From NCBI RefSeq assembly GCF_001427665.1, contig NZ_LMHC01000027.1, positions 45,736-109,735 of the forward strand: a stretch of DNA of 64,000 nucleotides. The letters run 5' to 3'. Position numbers and translations under genes: made by a program. The notes beneath the pieces are model-generated. The model had not been told where the DNA came from. It did not search any database and saw nothing but the letters and a program-made list of their open reading frames with translations. The stretch comes from Caulobacter sp. Root655 (GTDB taxonomy: Bacteria; Pseudomonadota; Alphaproteobacteria; Caulobacterales; Caulobacteraceae). Of the stretch, positions 8,010-17,466 are shown piece after piece; the stretch's first letter is position 1; the number at the start of each line of letters is the position of its first letter.

Positions 8010-10385
8010 ATGCAAAAGCCTTCCAAGCCCGCCGTCGCCGGTGTCCGCAGCCAAGCCCGCCGCGCCCTGGGCGCCGCCGCCGTCGCCGGCGTGGCCGGCC
8101 TGGCCCTGGCGCCTGTCGCCTTCGCGGCCGCGCCCGACGCCGACGCGCCGGTCGCCACCGCCGCCGACAACGCCAACGAGATCGCCGGCGTCCAAGTCGA
8201 CGGCAAGAAGAAGGTCGCCGAGGTCGGTTCGCCGAAGTTCACCGCCCCGCTGGTCGACACGCCCAAGTCGATCACGGTGATCCCGCAGAAGATCATCAGC
8301 CAGACCGCCGCCACTTCGCTGCAGGACATCCTGCGCAACTCGCCCGGCATCACCTTCGGGGCGGGCGAGGGCGGCCAGCCCTTGGCCGACCGGCCGTTCA
8401 TCCGTGGCCAGGCCTCGGGCAACAACGTCTTCGTCGACGGCGTGCGCGACAGCGGCGGCCAGTCGCGCGAAGTGTTCAACCTGGAACAGGTGGAAGTGAT
8501 CAAGGGGCCGGACTCGGCCTATAGCGGCCGCGGCTCGGGCGGCGGCAGCATCAACCTGACCTCCAAGAGCCCCAAGGCCGACGATTTCGCCAACGCCTCG
8601 CTGGCCGTCGGCACCGACGAATATGTCCGCGCCACCGCCGACCTGAACCACCAGATCAACGACAGCGTCGCCGTCCGCCTGAACTTGCTGGGCACGAAGG
8701 GCAACATCCCGGGCCGCAAGGCCGTGGACTTCGACCGCTGGGGGATCGCGCCGTCGATCGCGTTTGGCCTGAACGGCCCGACCCAGCTGGTGGTCAGCTA
8801 CTACCACCTCGACGGCAACAACATGCCCGACTACGGCATTCCGCTGTTCACCAAGGTCCTGGCCCAGCCGCGCGACGCCTCGGGCATCCTCAAGGTCGAC
8901 CGCGACACGTTCTACGGCCTGAAGGCGCGCGACTACCAGAAGACCAAGGCCGACATCGCCACCATCGCCTTCGACCACCAGATCAACGAGAACCTCGGCG
9001 TCCGCCAGGTGCTGCGCTACTCCAAGACCCTGAACGACTACATCGTCACCAACCCCGGCGACGCGGGCCCGGCCCAGCTGATCAATGGCGTCTACTGGAT
9101 GAAGCGGGGGCCCAAGACCCGCTGGAACCCGACCACCACGATCGCCTCGGTCACCGACCTGCACGGCAAGTTCGCCACCGGCGGGATCGAGCACAGCTTC
9201 GACGTCGGGCTGGAACTGAGCCGCGAGAAGAACCTCAACGCCACCTACACGACGTTCACCACCGGCGGCGCGCCGTGCCCGACCGGCTATGTCTGGCTCG
9301 GCTCCTTCCAGGCCAACCTGGGCAGCGGCGACTGCACCAACGTCTTCGCGCCCAACGCCGACGATCCGTGGACCGGCGTCGTCAACCGCGGCCCGGCCAA
9401 CTACAACGTCAGCAAGACCGCCGCCGTCTACGCCTTCGACACCCTCAAGTTCGGCGATCGGTGGCTGCTGAACCTCGGCGTCCGCCACGACAACTATCAG
9501 AGCTTCGGCTACGACTACACCTTGAGCCAGGCTCAGGGCGTCTACACCATCACCAGCGTCGCCGCCCGCGACGCGGAGTGGAGCTTCACCAACTACCAGG
9601 CCGGCCTGGTCTTCAAGCCGACGCAGGACTCCAGCCTCTACGTCTCATACGGCACCGCCTCGACCCCGCCCGGCATCTCGGCCGGCGATCAGAACACCAA
9701 CGGCGGCGTCGGTTCCGGCAACTTGTCCACCCAGATCCTGGAGCCCGAGGACAGCGAGAGCTTCGAGCTGGGCGCCAAGGTCAACGTCTTCGACGACAAG
9801 CTGGCCCTGTCGGCGGCGGCCTTCAAGACCACCCGCAAGAACGCCCAGGTGCTGACCGGCGTCGACACCTACGCCCAGGTTGGCGAGGTCGAGGTCAAGG
9901 GGATCGAGCTGGGCGTCTCCGGCAACATCACGTCCAAGTGGCAGGCCTTCGGCGGCTACACCTACATGGACAGCGAACTGGTCAAGGGCGCGGTGACGAT
10001 CCCGGCCACCGGCCCGAACGCCGGCACGCCGATCATCAACATCAATACGGGCGACCCGCTGGCCAACACGCCCAAGAACACCTTCAGCCTGTTCACGACC
10101 TACCGCGTGGTGCGCGGCCTGTCGCTGGGCGGCGGCGCCTACTATTCGTCCAAGGCCTATGGCGGCAACCAGGGCGGGGCCGGCGGCGGGGCCAACAAGG
10201 TCTACCTGCCGTCCTACTGGCGCTACGACGCCTTCGCCAGCTACGTGGTCAACGACAAGGTCGACCTGCAGCTCAACGTCCAGAACCTGACCGACGAGCG
10301 CTACTTCACCAAGACCAACGGCACCCACCACGCCGACCCGGCCCCGGGCCGCCAGGCGATCCTGACCTTGAACGTCAAGTACTGA
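8010..10385 (+). CDS. TonB-dependent catecholate siderophore receptor (Fiu-like)
   Basis: An outer-membrane receptor that imports ferric siderophores using TonB energy. It is 791 residues long. The signal peptide (AVAGVAGLALAPVAFAAAP) is followed by a plug domain with DTPKSITVIPQKIISQTAA and RPFIRGQASGNNVFVDGVRD, then VEVIKGPDSAYSGRGSGGG. The beta-barrel ends NLTDERYFTKTNGTHHADPA and finishes with an aromatic residue (LTLNVKY). The Fur box upstream and piuC downstream place it with the Fiu/PiuA group for monomeric catecholates. ATG 8010 precedes a typical basic n-region. Confidence 0.93.
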   Translation: MQKPSKPAVAGVRSQARRALGAAAVAGVAGLALAPVAFAAAPDADAPVATAADNANEIAGVQVDGKKKVAEVGSPKFTAPLVDTPKSITVIPQKIISQTAATSLQDILRNSPGITFGAGEGGQPLADRPFIRGQASGNNVFVDGVRDSGGQSREVFNLEQVEVIKGPDSAYSGRGSGGGSINLTSKSPKADDFANASLAVGTDEYVRATADLNHQINDSVAVRLNLLGTKGNIPGRKAVDFDRWGIAPSIAFGLNGPTQLVVSYYHLDGNNMPDYGIPLFTKVLAQPRDASGILKVDRDTFYGLKARDYQKTKADIATIAFDHQINENLGVRQVLRYSKTLNDYIVTNPGDAGPAQLINGVYWMKRGPKTRWNPTTTIASVTDLHGKFATGGIEHSFDVGLELSREKNLNATYTTFTTGGAPCPTGYVWLGSFQANLGSGDCTNVFAPNADDPWTGVVNRGPANYNVSKTAAVYAFDTLKFGDRWLLNLGVRHDNYQSFGYDYTLSQAQGVYTITSVAARDAEWSFTNYQAGLVFKPTQDSSLYVSYGTASTPPGISAGDQNTNGGVGSGNLSTQILEPEDSESFELGAKVNVFDDKLALSAAAFKTTRKNAQVLTGVDTYAQVGEVEVKGIELGVSGNITSKWQAFGGYTYMDSELVKGAVTIPATGPNAGTPIININTGDPLANTPKNTFSLFTTYRVVRGLSLGGGAYYSSKAYGGNQGGAGGGANKVYLPSYWRYDAFASYVVNDKVDLQLNVQNLTDERYFTKTNGTHHADPAPGRQAILTLNVKY

Positions 10386-10482
10386 GCCTCTCCCTCCCCG
10401 GAGTTGATCGTCTGACGTCCAAGCGCGTCGTCAGGGAGCGGCCCCTCCCGGACGACGCCAAGTTTCTGATAGGAGTCGGGTC

Positions 10483-11163
10483 ATGATCCAGATCCCCGAC
10501 GTCCTGACGCCCGACGAAGTCGCCCATTGCCGCGCCGTCCTCGACGCCGCCGACTGGATCGACGGCAACGCCACCTCCGGCTTCCAGGCGGCGATGGCCA
10601 AGAACAACCAGCAACTGTCGCAGGACGGGGCGGCGGCTCGCGAGGTCGGGGCGATCATCACCCAGGCCCTGCAGGCCAACCCGCTGTTCGTCTCGGCCGC
10701 CCTGCCGCGCGCCATCCTGCCGCCGCTGTTCAACCGCTATGGCGTGGGCATGGGATTCGGCGACCACGTCGACAATGCCATCCGCCGCGACCCCTCGACC
10801 GGCCTGCCGCTGCGCACCGACCTGTCGGCCACGCTCTTTCTGTCTGATCCGGACGACTATGACGGCGGCGAGCTGGTGGTCGAGGACGCCTTCGGCAGCC
10901 ACATCGTCAAGCTGCCGGCCGGCGGGCTGATCCTCTATCCGGCCTCCAGCCTGCACCATGTCACGCAGGTGACGCGCGGCGTGCGGACGGCCAGCTTCTT
11001 CTGGATCCAGAGCCTGGTGCGCGACGACGCCCGGCGCGCCCTGCTGCTCGACATCGACGTGGCCATCCAGAGATTGTCGGGCGCGGTGGGGGCTGTCGAT
11101 CCATCGGTGCTGTCGCTGACCGGGACCTACCACAACCTCCTGCGGATGTGGGCCGAGGTCTGA
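10483..11163 (+). CDS. piuC: Fe2+/2-oxoglutarate-dependent hydroxylase PiuC (YbiX family)
   Basis: A 226-residue prolyl-4-hydroxylase-like dioxygenase of the PiuC/YbiX family, commonly paired with Fiu/PiuA receptors. The iron ligands are visible: His95 and Asp97 (FGDHVDNA) and His159 (LHHVTQVTRGVR), with Arg169 binding 2-oxoglutarate. The start MIQIPDVLTPDEV is typical. It lies 97 bp after the receptor with no terminator between, so it is likely coexpressed under iron limitation. The family is thought to modify a siderophore or its uptake, but the substrate is not established. Confidence 0.93.
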   Translation: MIQIPDVLTPDEVAHCRAVLDAADWIDGNATSGFQAAMAKNNQQLSQDGAAAREVGAIITQALQANPLFVSAALPRAILPPLFNRYGVGMGFGDHVDNAIRRDPSTGLPLRTDLSATLFLSDPDDYDGGELVVEDAFGSHIVKLPAGGLILYPASSLHHVTQVTRGVRTASFFWIQSLVRDDARRALLLDIDVAIQRLSGAVGAVDPSVLSLTGTYHNLLRMWAEV

Positions 11164-11279
11164 CGATCCCATGCCTGATGGTTCGGGCTTGAAGCGAAGA
11201 CGCGACTAAAGGTCGCAAATGCCAACCATAAGTTTACTCTTCAGCTTCACTATTCCGGCGTCGTTTCCCCGGAGCCGCG

Positions 11280-13976
11280 ATGTCCCCGCCACCCGCCGAC
11301 CGCGCCAGCGCGCCCGCCCGGCTCAGCGACGTCGAAAGCGCGCAGTGGTTCCTCGACCATTCGCACGACCTGTTCGCCGTGGTCGACAAGGGCCTGTTCG
11401 CGGTCGTCAACGCCGCCTGGACGCGCGTGACCGGCTGGACCCGCCAGGAGCTGATCGGCCAACCCGCGCTACGCTTCGTGCATCCGGACTCGCAGCAGGA
11501 CTTCATCGAGACCGCCAACCTGATCCGGGCCACCGGCGAGGCCCGCAACCGCCTGAAGGTGACCTGCAAGGCCGGCGGCTGGGTGTGGCTGGAGAACCAG
11601 TCGCGCCTGGGCCCGAACGGCGAGATGGTCGGCGCCCTGCGCGACGTCACCGCCGAGGTGGCCCGCGACGCCGAACTGGCCACCGCCCACCACACCCGCG
11701 AACTGCTGTCGACGGCCGCCGGCATCGGTGTCTGGAGCTATGAGCCGCACGGCGCGCACATCGAGTGGTCACCCGACATCCTCAGGACCACGGGGCTGAC
11801 GGCCGAAGACGTATCGCGGCCAGACCTGTTCTTCGACCGTCTGGACCCGGTGGAGGGTCAGGCCCTGCGGGCGGCGTTCGACACCGCCGTGCGCACCGGC
11901 CGAGGCGGCACGATCGAGCACCGGCTGCGTGGGGCCGGCGACCAGTGGTTCACCTATCGCGCCACCTTCCGGACCGAGCCACGCGCCGACGGACTGTTCG
12001 CGCTCAAGGGCATCTCGCAGAACGTCACCGACGTGGCCCGGACCCGCGACGCGGCGGTCTGGGGCGAGCGCCAGGCCCGCCGCCTGGTCGAGGAGGCCCC
12101 GTTCGCGGTGGCGCTCTACGACCGCGAGCTGCGCCTGCGGGTGGTCAGCCCCCGGTTCCTGGAGATCTTCCAGGCCACCGAGACCCAGGTGATCGGCCGC
12201 ACCCTGCAAGACCTGACCTATGGCGCGCGCCGGCGCTTCGTGTCGGCGGTGGAACGGGCCCTGGTCGGCGAGACGGTGGTGCGGCGCGAGGACCAGCTGC
12301 GCGACGGCCTGGGACGGGTCCACACCCTGCGCTGGGAGGCCCGGCCCTGGCGCGACGCCGACGGCCAGATCGCCGGGGTCATCACCTATATGGACGACGT
12401 CACCGCCCTGTCCGGCGCGCGGCGCGAGGCCCGGGCCAACGCCCGGCGGTTGCGGGTGGCCCTGGGCGCGGCCCAGGCCGGGGTCTACGAGATCGACCAC
12501 GTGGGCAAGGCCTTTTGGGGCTCGCCCGAGTTCCACCGCATCCTGGGCCGCCGGATCACCTACGAGGACGTGCGCAGCGCCGTCTGGCCGATGATCCACC
12601 GCGACGATGTCGCCGAGGTCTATGACGCGGCCGGCAAGTGGCGCGAGACCGACGGCCGGGCCGGCCGATCCTTCGACGCCCGAGTGGTGACCGCCGCCGG
12701 CGAGGAGCGCTGGATGCGCATCTTCCACGAGGTTCGCCGCGACGCGGCCGGCCGAGTGCGCAAGGCGTTCGGCCTGATCCTCGACATCGACGCGAAGAAA
12801 CGCTCCGAACTGGCCCTGGTCGAGGCCGAGCGGGCCGCCCAGGCCGCCAACGACGCCAAGGCCCAGTTCCTGGCCAATATGAGTCACGAGATCCGCACGC
12901 CGATGAACGGGGTGCTGGGGGTGATGCACCTGCTGCGGCGCGAGAAGCTGCCGGGCGACGCCGACCAGCTGCTGGGCGAGGCCCTGGCCTGCGGCCGGAT
13001 GCTGTCGACCCTGCTGGACGACGTCATCGACTTCTCGCGCATCGAGGCCGGACGGCTGGACGTGACCCGCGAGGCGGTCGATCCCAGCGCCCTGGCGACG
13101 AGCGTGGCGCGGCTGCTGCGCGCCCAGGCCGAGAACAAGGGGCTGGCGCTGCGCGTCGAGGCCCCCGACCTGGGCCTGATCCTCACCGATCCCAGCCGTC
13201 TGCGCCAGGCGTTGTTCAACCTGGTCGGCAACGCCGTGAAGTTCACCCTGCACGGCGCCGTCACCCTGCGGGTGCGCCGGGTCGAGGGCGCCGACGAGCC
13301 GCGGGTCGCCTTCGAGGTGGTCGACACCGGGGTCGGCATCGCCGCCGAGGCGCAAGGTCGCCTGTTCGAACGCTTCCAGCAGGCCGACGCCAGCACCACC
13401 CGGCGGTTCGGCGGCTCGGGCCTGGGCCTGGCCATCACCCGGCGACTGGCCGAAATGATGGGCGGCGAGGTCGGCTTCACCTCCCGCGAGGGGGCCGGCT
13501 CGACCTTCGTGCTGACCATCGCCGCGCCGCTGGCCCAGGCGCGGGTCGCCGACCCGGCGATGGAGGACGACCTGCTGGCCGGCCTGCGGATCCTGGTGGT
13601 CGAGGACAACGCGACCAATCGGATGGTCGCCCGACGCATCCTCGAGCAGCTGGGCGCGGCGGTCGAGACGGCCGACGACGGCCTGGCCGGGGTGGCGGCC
13701 GCGCGCCAGGGCGCCTTCGATCTGATCCTGATGGACGTGCAGATGCCGGGCATCGACGGGCTGGAGGCCGCCCGCCGGATCCGCGCCCTGCCGGGTCCCG
13801 CCGCCCGCGTCCCGATCATCGCCCTGACCGCCAATGTCATGTCGCACCAGCGGACCTCGTACCTGGCGGCCGGCATGGACGGCGTCGCCGCCAAGCCGAT
13901 CGCCCCGGCGGCGCTGATCGGCGAGATCATGCGACTGGCGGGCGAGGGTGCGGTCGAGGAAGCGGCGGTGGCGTAG
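11280..13976 (+). CDS. Hybrid sensor histidine kinase with four PAS domains and a receiver
   Basis: An 898-residue cytosolic hybrid kinase with no membrane segments. Four PAS-like domains occupy about residues 15-125, 140-250, 265-375 and 390-500. Next comes a HisKA domain with the phospho-accepting His536 (FLANMSHEIRTPMNG), then an HATPase domain (DTGVGIA, GGSGLGLAI). The C-terminal receiver has Asp819 (DLILMDVQMPGIDG). Stacked PAS domains suggest sensing of light, redox or small ligands inside the cell; the signal is unknown. No partner regulator lies beside it. A family B repeat follows the stop and may end transcription. Confidence 0.93.
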   Translation: MSPPPADRASAPARLSDVESAQWFLDHSHDLFAVVDKGLFAVVNAAWTRVTGWTRQELIGQPALRFVHPDSQQDFIETANLIRATGEARNRLKVTCKAGGWVWLENQSRLGPNGEMVGALRDVTAEVARDAELATAHHTRELLSTAAGIGVWSYEPHGAHIEWSPDILRTTGLTAEDVSRPDLFFDRLDPVEGQALRAAFDTAVRTGRGGTIEHRLRGAGDQWFTYRATFRTEPRADGLFALKGISQNVTDVARTRDAAVWGERQARRLVEEAPFAVALYDRELRLRVVSPRFLEIFQATETQVIGRTLQDLTYGARRRFVSAVERALVGETVVRREDQLRDGLGRVHTLRWEARPWRDADGQIAGVITYMDDVTALSGARREARANARRLRVALGAAQAGVYEIDHVGKAFWGSPEFHRILGRRITYEDVRSAVWPMIHRDDVAEVYDAAGKWRETDGRAGRSFDARVVTAAGEERWMRIFHEVRRDAAGRVRKAFGLILDIDAKKRSELALVEAERAAQAANDAKAQFLANMSHEIRTPMNGVLGVMHLLRREKLPGDADQLLGEALACGRMLSTLLDDVIDFSRIEAGRLDVTREAVDPSALATSVARLLRAQAENKGLALRVEAPDLGLILTDPSRLRQALFNLVGNAVKFTLHGAVTLRVRRVEGADEPRVAFEVVDTGVGIAAEAQGRLFERFQQADASTTRRFGGSGLGLAITRRLAEMMGGEVGFTSREGAGSTFVLTIAAPLAQARVADPAMEDDLLAGLRILVVEDNATNRMVARRILEQLGAAVETADDGLAGVAAARQGAFDLILMDVQMPGIDGLEAARRIRALPGPAARVPIIALTANVMSHQRTSYLAAGMDGVAAKPIAPAALIGEIMRLAGEGAVEEAAVA

Positions 13977-13983
13977 AGCCATA

Positions 13984-14099
13984 GGTCCTCCCCCCGTGGG
14001 GGAGGCGATCGCGAAGCGATCGGTGGGGGGAACCTGCCGAGGTGGGATCACGCCCCCCTCCGTCGGCTTCGCCGACACCTCCCCCACAGGGGGAGGACC
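13984..14099. repeat. Intergenic palindromic repeat, family B (CTCCCCC type)
   Basis: GGTCCTCCCCCCGTGGGGGA at the left pairs with CCCCCACAGGGGGAGGACC at the right. Inside it carries the family marker GTCGGCTTCGCCGAC. Relatives occur at 27965-28094, 35939-36075, 49058-49180, 49699-49793 and 63893-63950, all within or beside intergenic regions. Confidence 0.85.
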
Positions 14100-14159
14100 T
14101 TCCCTCGCCACCAAAATCCGCTAATGCTCCTCGCAAGAACTCCCGGGGGAAATCGCAGC

Positions 14160-15821
14160 ATGACGGCTCAGGCCAAGGTGGAAGACCGCGCCTCGATGCG
14201 CACGGTGGTGGCGGCCTCGTCCGCCGGCACGGCCTTCGAATGGTACGACTTCTTCATCTTCGGCAGCCTGGCCCAGGTGATCTCCAAGACCTTCTTCACG
14301 GGGCTCTCCGAGACGGCCGGCTATGTCGCCGCCCTGGCCCTGTTCGGGGTGGGCTTCGCCTTCCGGCCGCTGGGCGCGCTGGTGTTCGGCAAGATCGGCG
14401 ACCAGGCCGGACGCAAGGGGGCGTTCCTGGCCACGGTGCTGCTGATGGGCGGCGCGACCTTCGCCATCGCCCTGCTGCCCACCTACCAGCAGGCGGGGAT
14501 CGTCTCGCCGATCCTGCTGATCCTGCTGCGCTGCGTGCAGGGCTTCGCCCTGGGCGGCGAATATGGCGGGGCCGCGATCTATGTCGCCGAGCATTCGCCG
14601 CCCAAGGAGCGCGGCTGGTCAACCTCGTGGGTGCAGACCTCGGCGGCGTTCGGCCTGTTCGGCGCCTTGCTGGTCATCCTGCTGACCCGTTGGGCGCTGG
14701 GGGCCTATGTCGGGCCCGAGGCCTTCGACGCCTGGGGCTGGCGCATCCCGTTCGCCGTGTCGATCGGCCTGCTGGGCATCTCGGTCTGGATGCGCCTGAA
14801 GCTCAGCGAAAGCCCGGCCTTCGCCAAGATGAAGGAAGACGGCGAAGCGTCCAAGGCCCCCTATGCCGAGGCCTTTGGCCAGTGGAAGAACCTCAAGCTG
14901 GTCCTGCTGGCCTTCTTCGCCATGATGTCGGCCCAGGGCGCGGTCTGGTACACCAGCTTCTTCTACGTCCAGACCTTCATGGAGAAATTCCTGAAGGTCG
15001 CCCCGACCACCATCAACGGGCTGATGATGGCCGCCACGGCGGTCAGCGCCATCTTCTACGTCGTGTTCGGCGCTCTGTCGGACAAGGTCGGCCGCAAGCC
15101 GGTGATGCTGGCCGGCATGACCCTGGCCCTGGTCTTTTACTTCCCCGGTTTCCACCTTTTGGAGCGCGCCGCCAACCCGGCCCTGGCCGAGGCCACGGCC
15201 CGCGCGCCGGTCAGCGTGACCGCCGACCCCAAGGACTGCGCCCTGCAGTTCGATCCGGTCGGCAAGGCCGCCTTCGTCTCGTCCTGCGACATTGCCAAGA
15301 GCGCCCTGGCCAACGCCGGGATCTCCTACGCCAACCACCGGGGTCCGGCCGGCCGGCCGGCGGTGGTCCAGGTCGGCGACGCCAAGATCGTCTCCCAGAG
15401 CGCCAAGGGTCTGCCGGCCAAGGAAGCCAAGGCGGCGAAGGCCGCCGGCGAGGCGGCGATCAAGGCCGCCCTGGTCCAGGCCGGCTATCCGACCAAGGCC
15501 GACCCGGCCCGGATGAACCTGCTGGGCATGTTCGGCGTGCTCTTCGTCTTCGTGATCGCCGCCACCGCCCTGTTCGGGCCGCTGGCCGCCTGCCTGGTCG
15601 AGCTGTTCCCGACCCGGGTGCGCTACACCGCCCTGTCGCTGCCCTACCATATCGGAACGGGGTGGATCGGCGGCTTCGTGCCGTTCTCGGCCTTTGCCAT
15701 CGTGGCGGCGGTGGGCAACATCTATGCCGGGCTCTGGTACCCGGTGGCGTTCACCCTGATCAGCGTGCTGACCACGTTGTTCCTGCTGCCGGAGACCAAG
15801 GACAGATCCTTGGACCAATAG
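14160..15821 (+). CDS. MHS-family MFS transporter with an inserted soluble domain
   Basis: A proton symporter of the metabolite:H+ symporter group (ProP/KgtP/ShiA-like), 553 residues. Both MFS loop motifs are present: GKIGDQAGRKGAF and GALSDKVGRKPVM. FEWYDFFIFGSLA is the typical MHS start of helix 1. After the eighth or ninth helix (ALVFYFPGFHLLERA) comes an unusual ~110-residue hydrophilic insertion. It is Ala/Lys-rich and has two cysteines (PKDCALQF and VSSCDIAK). The terminal helices follow. ATG 14160 is preferred; ATG 14124 would add 12 residues. The substrate is unknown, probably an organic acid or osmolyte. Confidence 0.9.
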   Translation: MTAQAKVEDRASMRTVVAASSAGTAFEWYDFFIFGSLAQVISKTFFTGLSETAGYVAALALFGVGFAFRPLGALVFGKIGDQAGRKGAFLATVLLMGGATFAIALLPTYQQAGIVSPILLILLRCVQGFALGGEYGGAAIYVAEHSPPKERGWSTSWVQTSAAFGLFGALLVILLTRWALGAYVGPEAFDAWGWRIPFAVSIGLLGISVWMRLKLSESPAFAKMKEDGEASKAPYAEAFGQWKNLKLVLLAFFAMMSAQGAVWYTSFFYVQTFMEKFLKVAPTTINGLMMAATAVSAIFYVVFGALSDKVGRKPVMLAGMTLALVFYFPGFHLLERAANPALAEATARAPVSVTADPKDCALQFDPVGKAAFVSSCDIAKSALANAGISYANHRGPAGRPAVVQVGDAKIVSQSAKGLPAKEAKAAKAAGEAAIKAALVQAGYPTKADPARMNLLGMFGVLFVFVIAATALFGPLAACLVELFPTRVRYTALSLPYHIGTGWIGGFVPFSAFAIVAAVGNIYAGLWYPVAFTLISVLTTLFLLPETKDRSLDQ

Positions 15822-15824
15822 TCC

Positions 15825-15854
15825 CGCTCATCCCGGCGAAAGCCGGGATGAGCG
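15825..15854. terminator. Hairpin between convergent genes
   Basis: A perfect 13-bp stem CGCTCATCCCGGC (15825-15837) closes a GAAA tetraloop with its complement at 15842-15854. It lies between the transporter stop and the end of the opposing siroheme synthase gene. The core matches repeat family A. There is no clear T-run on either strand, so termination is inferred from position and stability. Confidence 0.6.
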
Positions 15855-15868
15855 GAGGTTGGGGGAGC

Positions 15869-16765
15869 TCAGCCCGCCGGCGCCGTCATCAGCACCTCGA
15901 CCGCCACCGAGGCCGCGGCCAGGGCCTGGATCACCGCCGGATCGACCGGGGCGACGATCAGACGGACGATCTGCCGGCCCTCGCCGGCCAGGGCGACCAG
16001 TGTCTCCGCTCCGGCTTCGCCGGGGCTCAGCCGCTGGACGTCGCGGCGGGCCATCACCAGCACCTGCGGATCGGCGCCGTCGTCGGCGACCAGCACGTCG
16101 GCCGCGCCCAGCGCCCGGACGGCCCGCAGGGTCAGCAGGTCGGACGGACCCTTGCCGGCGATGAACGACACCTTGCCTTCGCGTCCGACGCCCTTGGCCA
16201 GGGCCTTGCGGAACAGCTCGCCGGCCTTGTCCATGTCGCCGGCCATCGCCGCCTGGGCGGCCTCGCCGACCACGGCGTCGCGCAGAAAGGCCCGGCGCTC
16301 GTGTAGGGCGGGCAGGGCGCCGCGCACCTCGTCCTGGAACCTGCGCAGCAGGGCGGCGACCCGGCCCGTGCCCTCGGGCACCTGGGCCTCGATGTCGTTG
16401 CGCAGCTTGGTGGCCAAGGTCGGCGACGCCCCGCCGGTGCCGATGGCCATGACCACCTCGCCGCGGTCGATCACCGCCGGGGTGTTGAAGTCGCTCATCG
16501 CCGGGCGGTCGACCACATTGACCAGCACCCGCGCGGCCCGCGCCGCGCTGGCGGCGGCCTGCAGGAACACCTCGTCGTCGCCGGCCACGAAGGCCAGGAT
16601 CGCGCCGGCATAGGTTCCGGGCAGGAAGGCGGCGTGGCCGTCGACCCGCACCAGGGTGGCCGGGGACCCGTCGAACAGCCGGGCCTTGTTGTCGGCGGCC
16701 TCGCCGCTGCCGGCGATCACGACCCTGCGGCCGTCCAGGGGGAAATAGGCGGGGAAGGAATCCAA
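15869..16765 (-). CDS. cysG: Siroheme synthase (precorrin-2 dehydrogenase) with a shortened methyltransferase-like tail
   Basis: The N-terminal ~200 residues are the CysG_A type precorrin-2 dehydrogenase/ferrochelatase: a Rossmann start (FPLDGRRVVIAGSGEAADNK) and MAIGTGGASPTLATKLRNDI. The C-terminal part begins like a uroporphyrinogen-III methyltransferase (GKVSFIAGKGPSDLLTLRAV, then RALGAADVLVADD). It stops after about 95 residues, where the full domain needs about 240, so the methyltransferase activity must come from another protein. Total length is 298, against about 457 for full CysG. The start is TTG 16765, since no ATG is in frame nearby. It is divergent from iorA. Confidence 0.8.
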   Translation of the reverse strand: MDSFPAYFPLDGRRVVIAGSGEAADNKARLFDGSPATLVRVDGHAAFLPGTYAGAILAFVAGDDEVFLQAAASAARAARVLVNVVDRPAMSDFNTPAVIDRGEVVMAIGTGGASPTLATKLRNDIEAQVPEGTGRVAALLRRFQDEVRGALPALHERRAFLRDAVVGEAAQAAMAGDMDKAGELFRKALAKGVGREGKVSFIAGKGPSDLLTLRAVRALGAADVLVADDGADPQVLVMARRDVQRLSPGEAGAETLVALAGEGRQIVRLIVAPVDPAVIQALAAASVAVEVLMTAPAG

Positions 16766-16908
16766 GGCGCGTGTCCTGACCGGGTAACCAATGCCAGACC
16801 ACGCTAGCCCGACTGAACCAAGATTTCACTGGCGGGTTTGGGTCTGAGCAGTGTTAGAATCTCGATGGCGGGTCCGCGGGCCCGCTTTTCGTTGGGAGGC
16901 GAGAGCTC

Positions 16909-17466
16909 ATGGCGGCGACCCTGGACGTCAACGGCAAGACCATCAGCGTCAAGGCCGACCCTGAAACCCCCCTGCTGTGGGTGCTGCGCGACGAGCTGGG
17001 CCTGACGGGCACCAAGTTCGGCTGCGGCCTGGCCCAGTGCGGGGCCTGCACCGTCCACGTCAACGGCGACCCGGTGCGCTCCTGCGTGACGCCGATCGCC
17101 GCCCTGGCGGGCGCCAAGATCACCACCATCGAGAGCCTGGGCGGGGCCCACCCGCTGCAACAGGCCTGGGTCAAGCACGACGTGCCCCAGTGCGGCTACT
17201 GCCAGTCGGGCCAGATCATGTCGGCCGCCGCCCTGCTGGCGCAGAACAAGGCGCCCAGCGACGAGGACATCGACAACGCCATGAGCGGCAACATCTGTCG
17301 CTGCGGCACCTACCAGCGCATCCGCGCCGCCATCAAGGACGCCGCCGGCATGGCCGCGGCCCCGGTGGCCGCCACGCCGGTCGTCACCAAGCCGGTGGCC
17401 TTGAACGACATCGACGACGACATCGCCGCCGCTTCGGGATCCACCGGTCGGGGAGCAGGCCAATGA
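16909..17466 (+). CDS. iorA: (2Fe-2S)-binding subunit of an isoquinoline 1-oxidoreductase-type enzyme
   Basis: Small electron-transfer subunit of a xanthine-oxidase-family molybdoenzyme, 185 residues. The plant-ferredoxin-like cluster ligands are Cys39, Cys44, Cys47 and Cys59 (FGCGLAQCGACTVHV). The second cluster uses Cys95, Cys98, Cys130 and Cys132 (QCGYCQSGQ, NICRCGTY). The C-terminus is extended by about 35 Ala/Val/Asp-rich residues beyond the usual ~150. ATG 16909 follows a GGGAGG-type ribosome site. Its TGA overlaps the iorB ATG (ATGA at 17463-17466), so the subunits are translationally coupled. Confidence 0.92.
   Translation: MAATLDVNGKTISVKADPETPLLWVLRDELGLTGTKFGCGLAQCGACTVHVNGDPVRSCVTPIAALAGAKITTIESLGGAHPLQQAWVKHDVPQCGYCQSGQIMSAAALLAQNKAPSDEDIDNAMSGNICRCGTYQRIRAAIKDAAGMAAAPVAATPVVTKPVALNDIDDDIAAASGSTGRGAGQ

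Noticed and set aside
11769..14114. A 781-codon minus-strand frame opposite the hybrid kinase
   Set aside because: Shadow frame; the plus-strand kinase has all expected catalytic residues.
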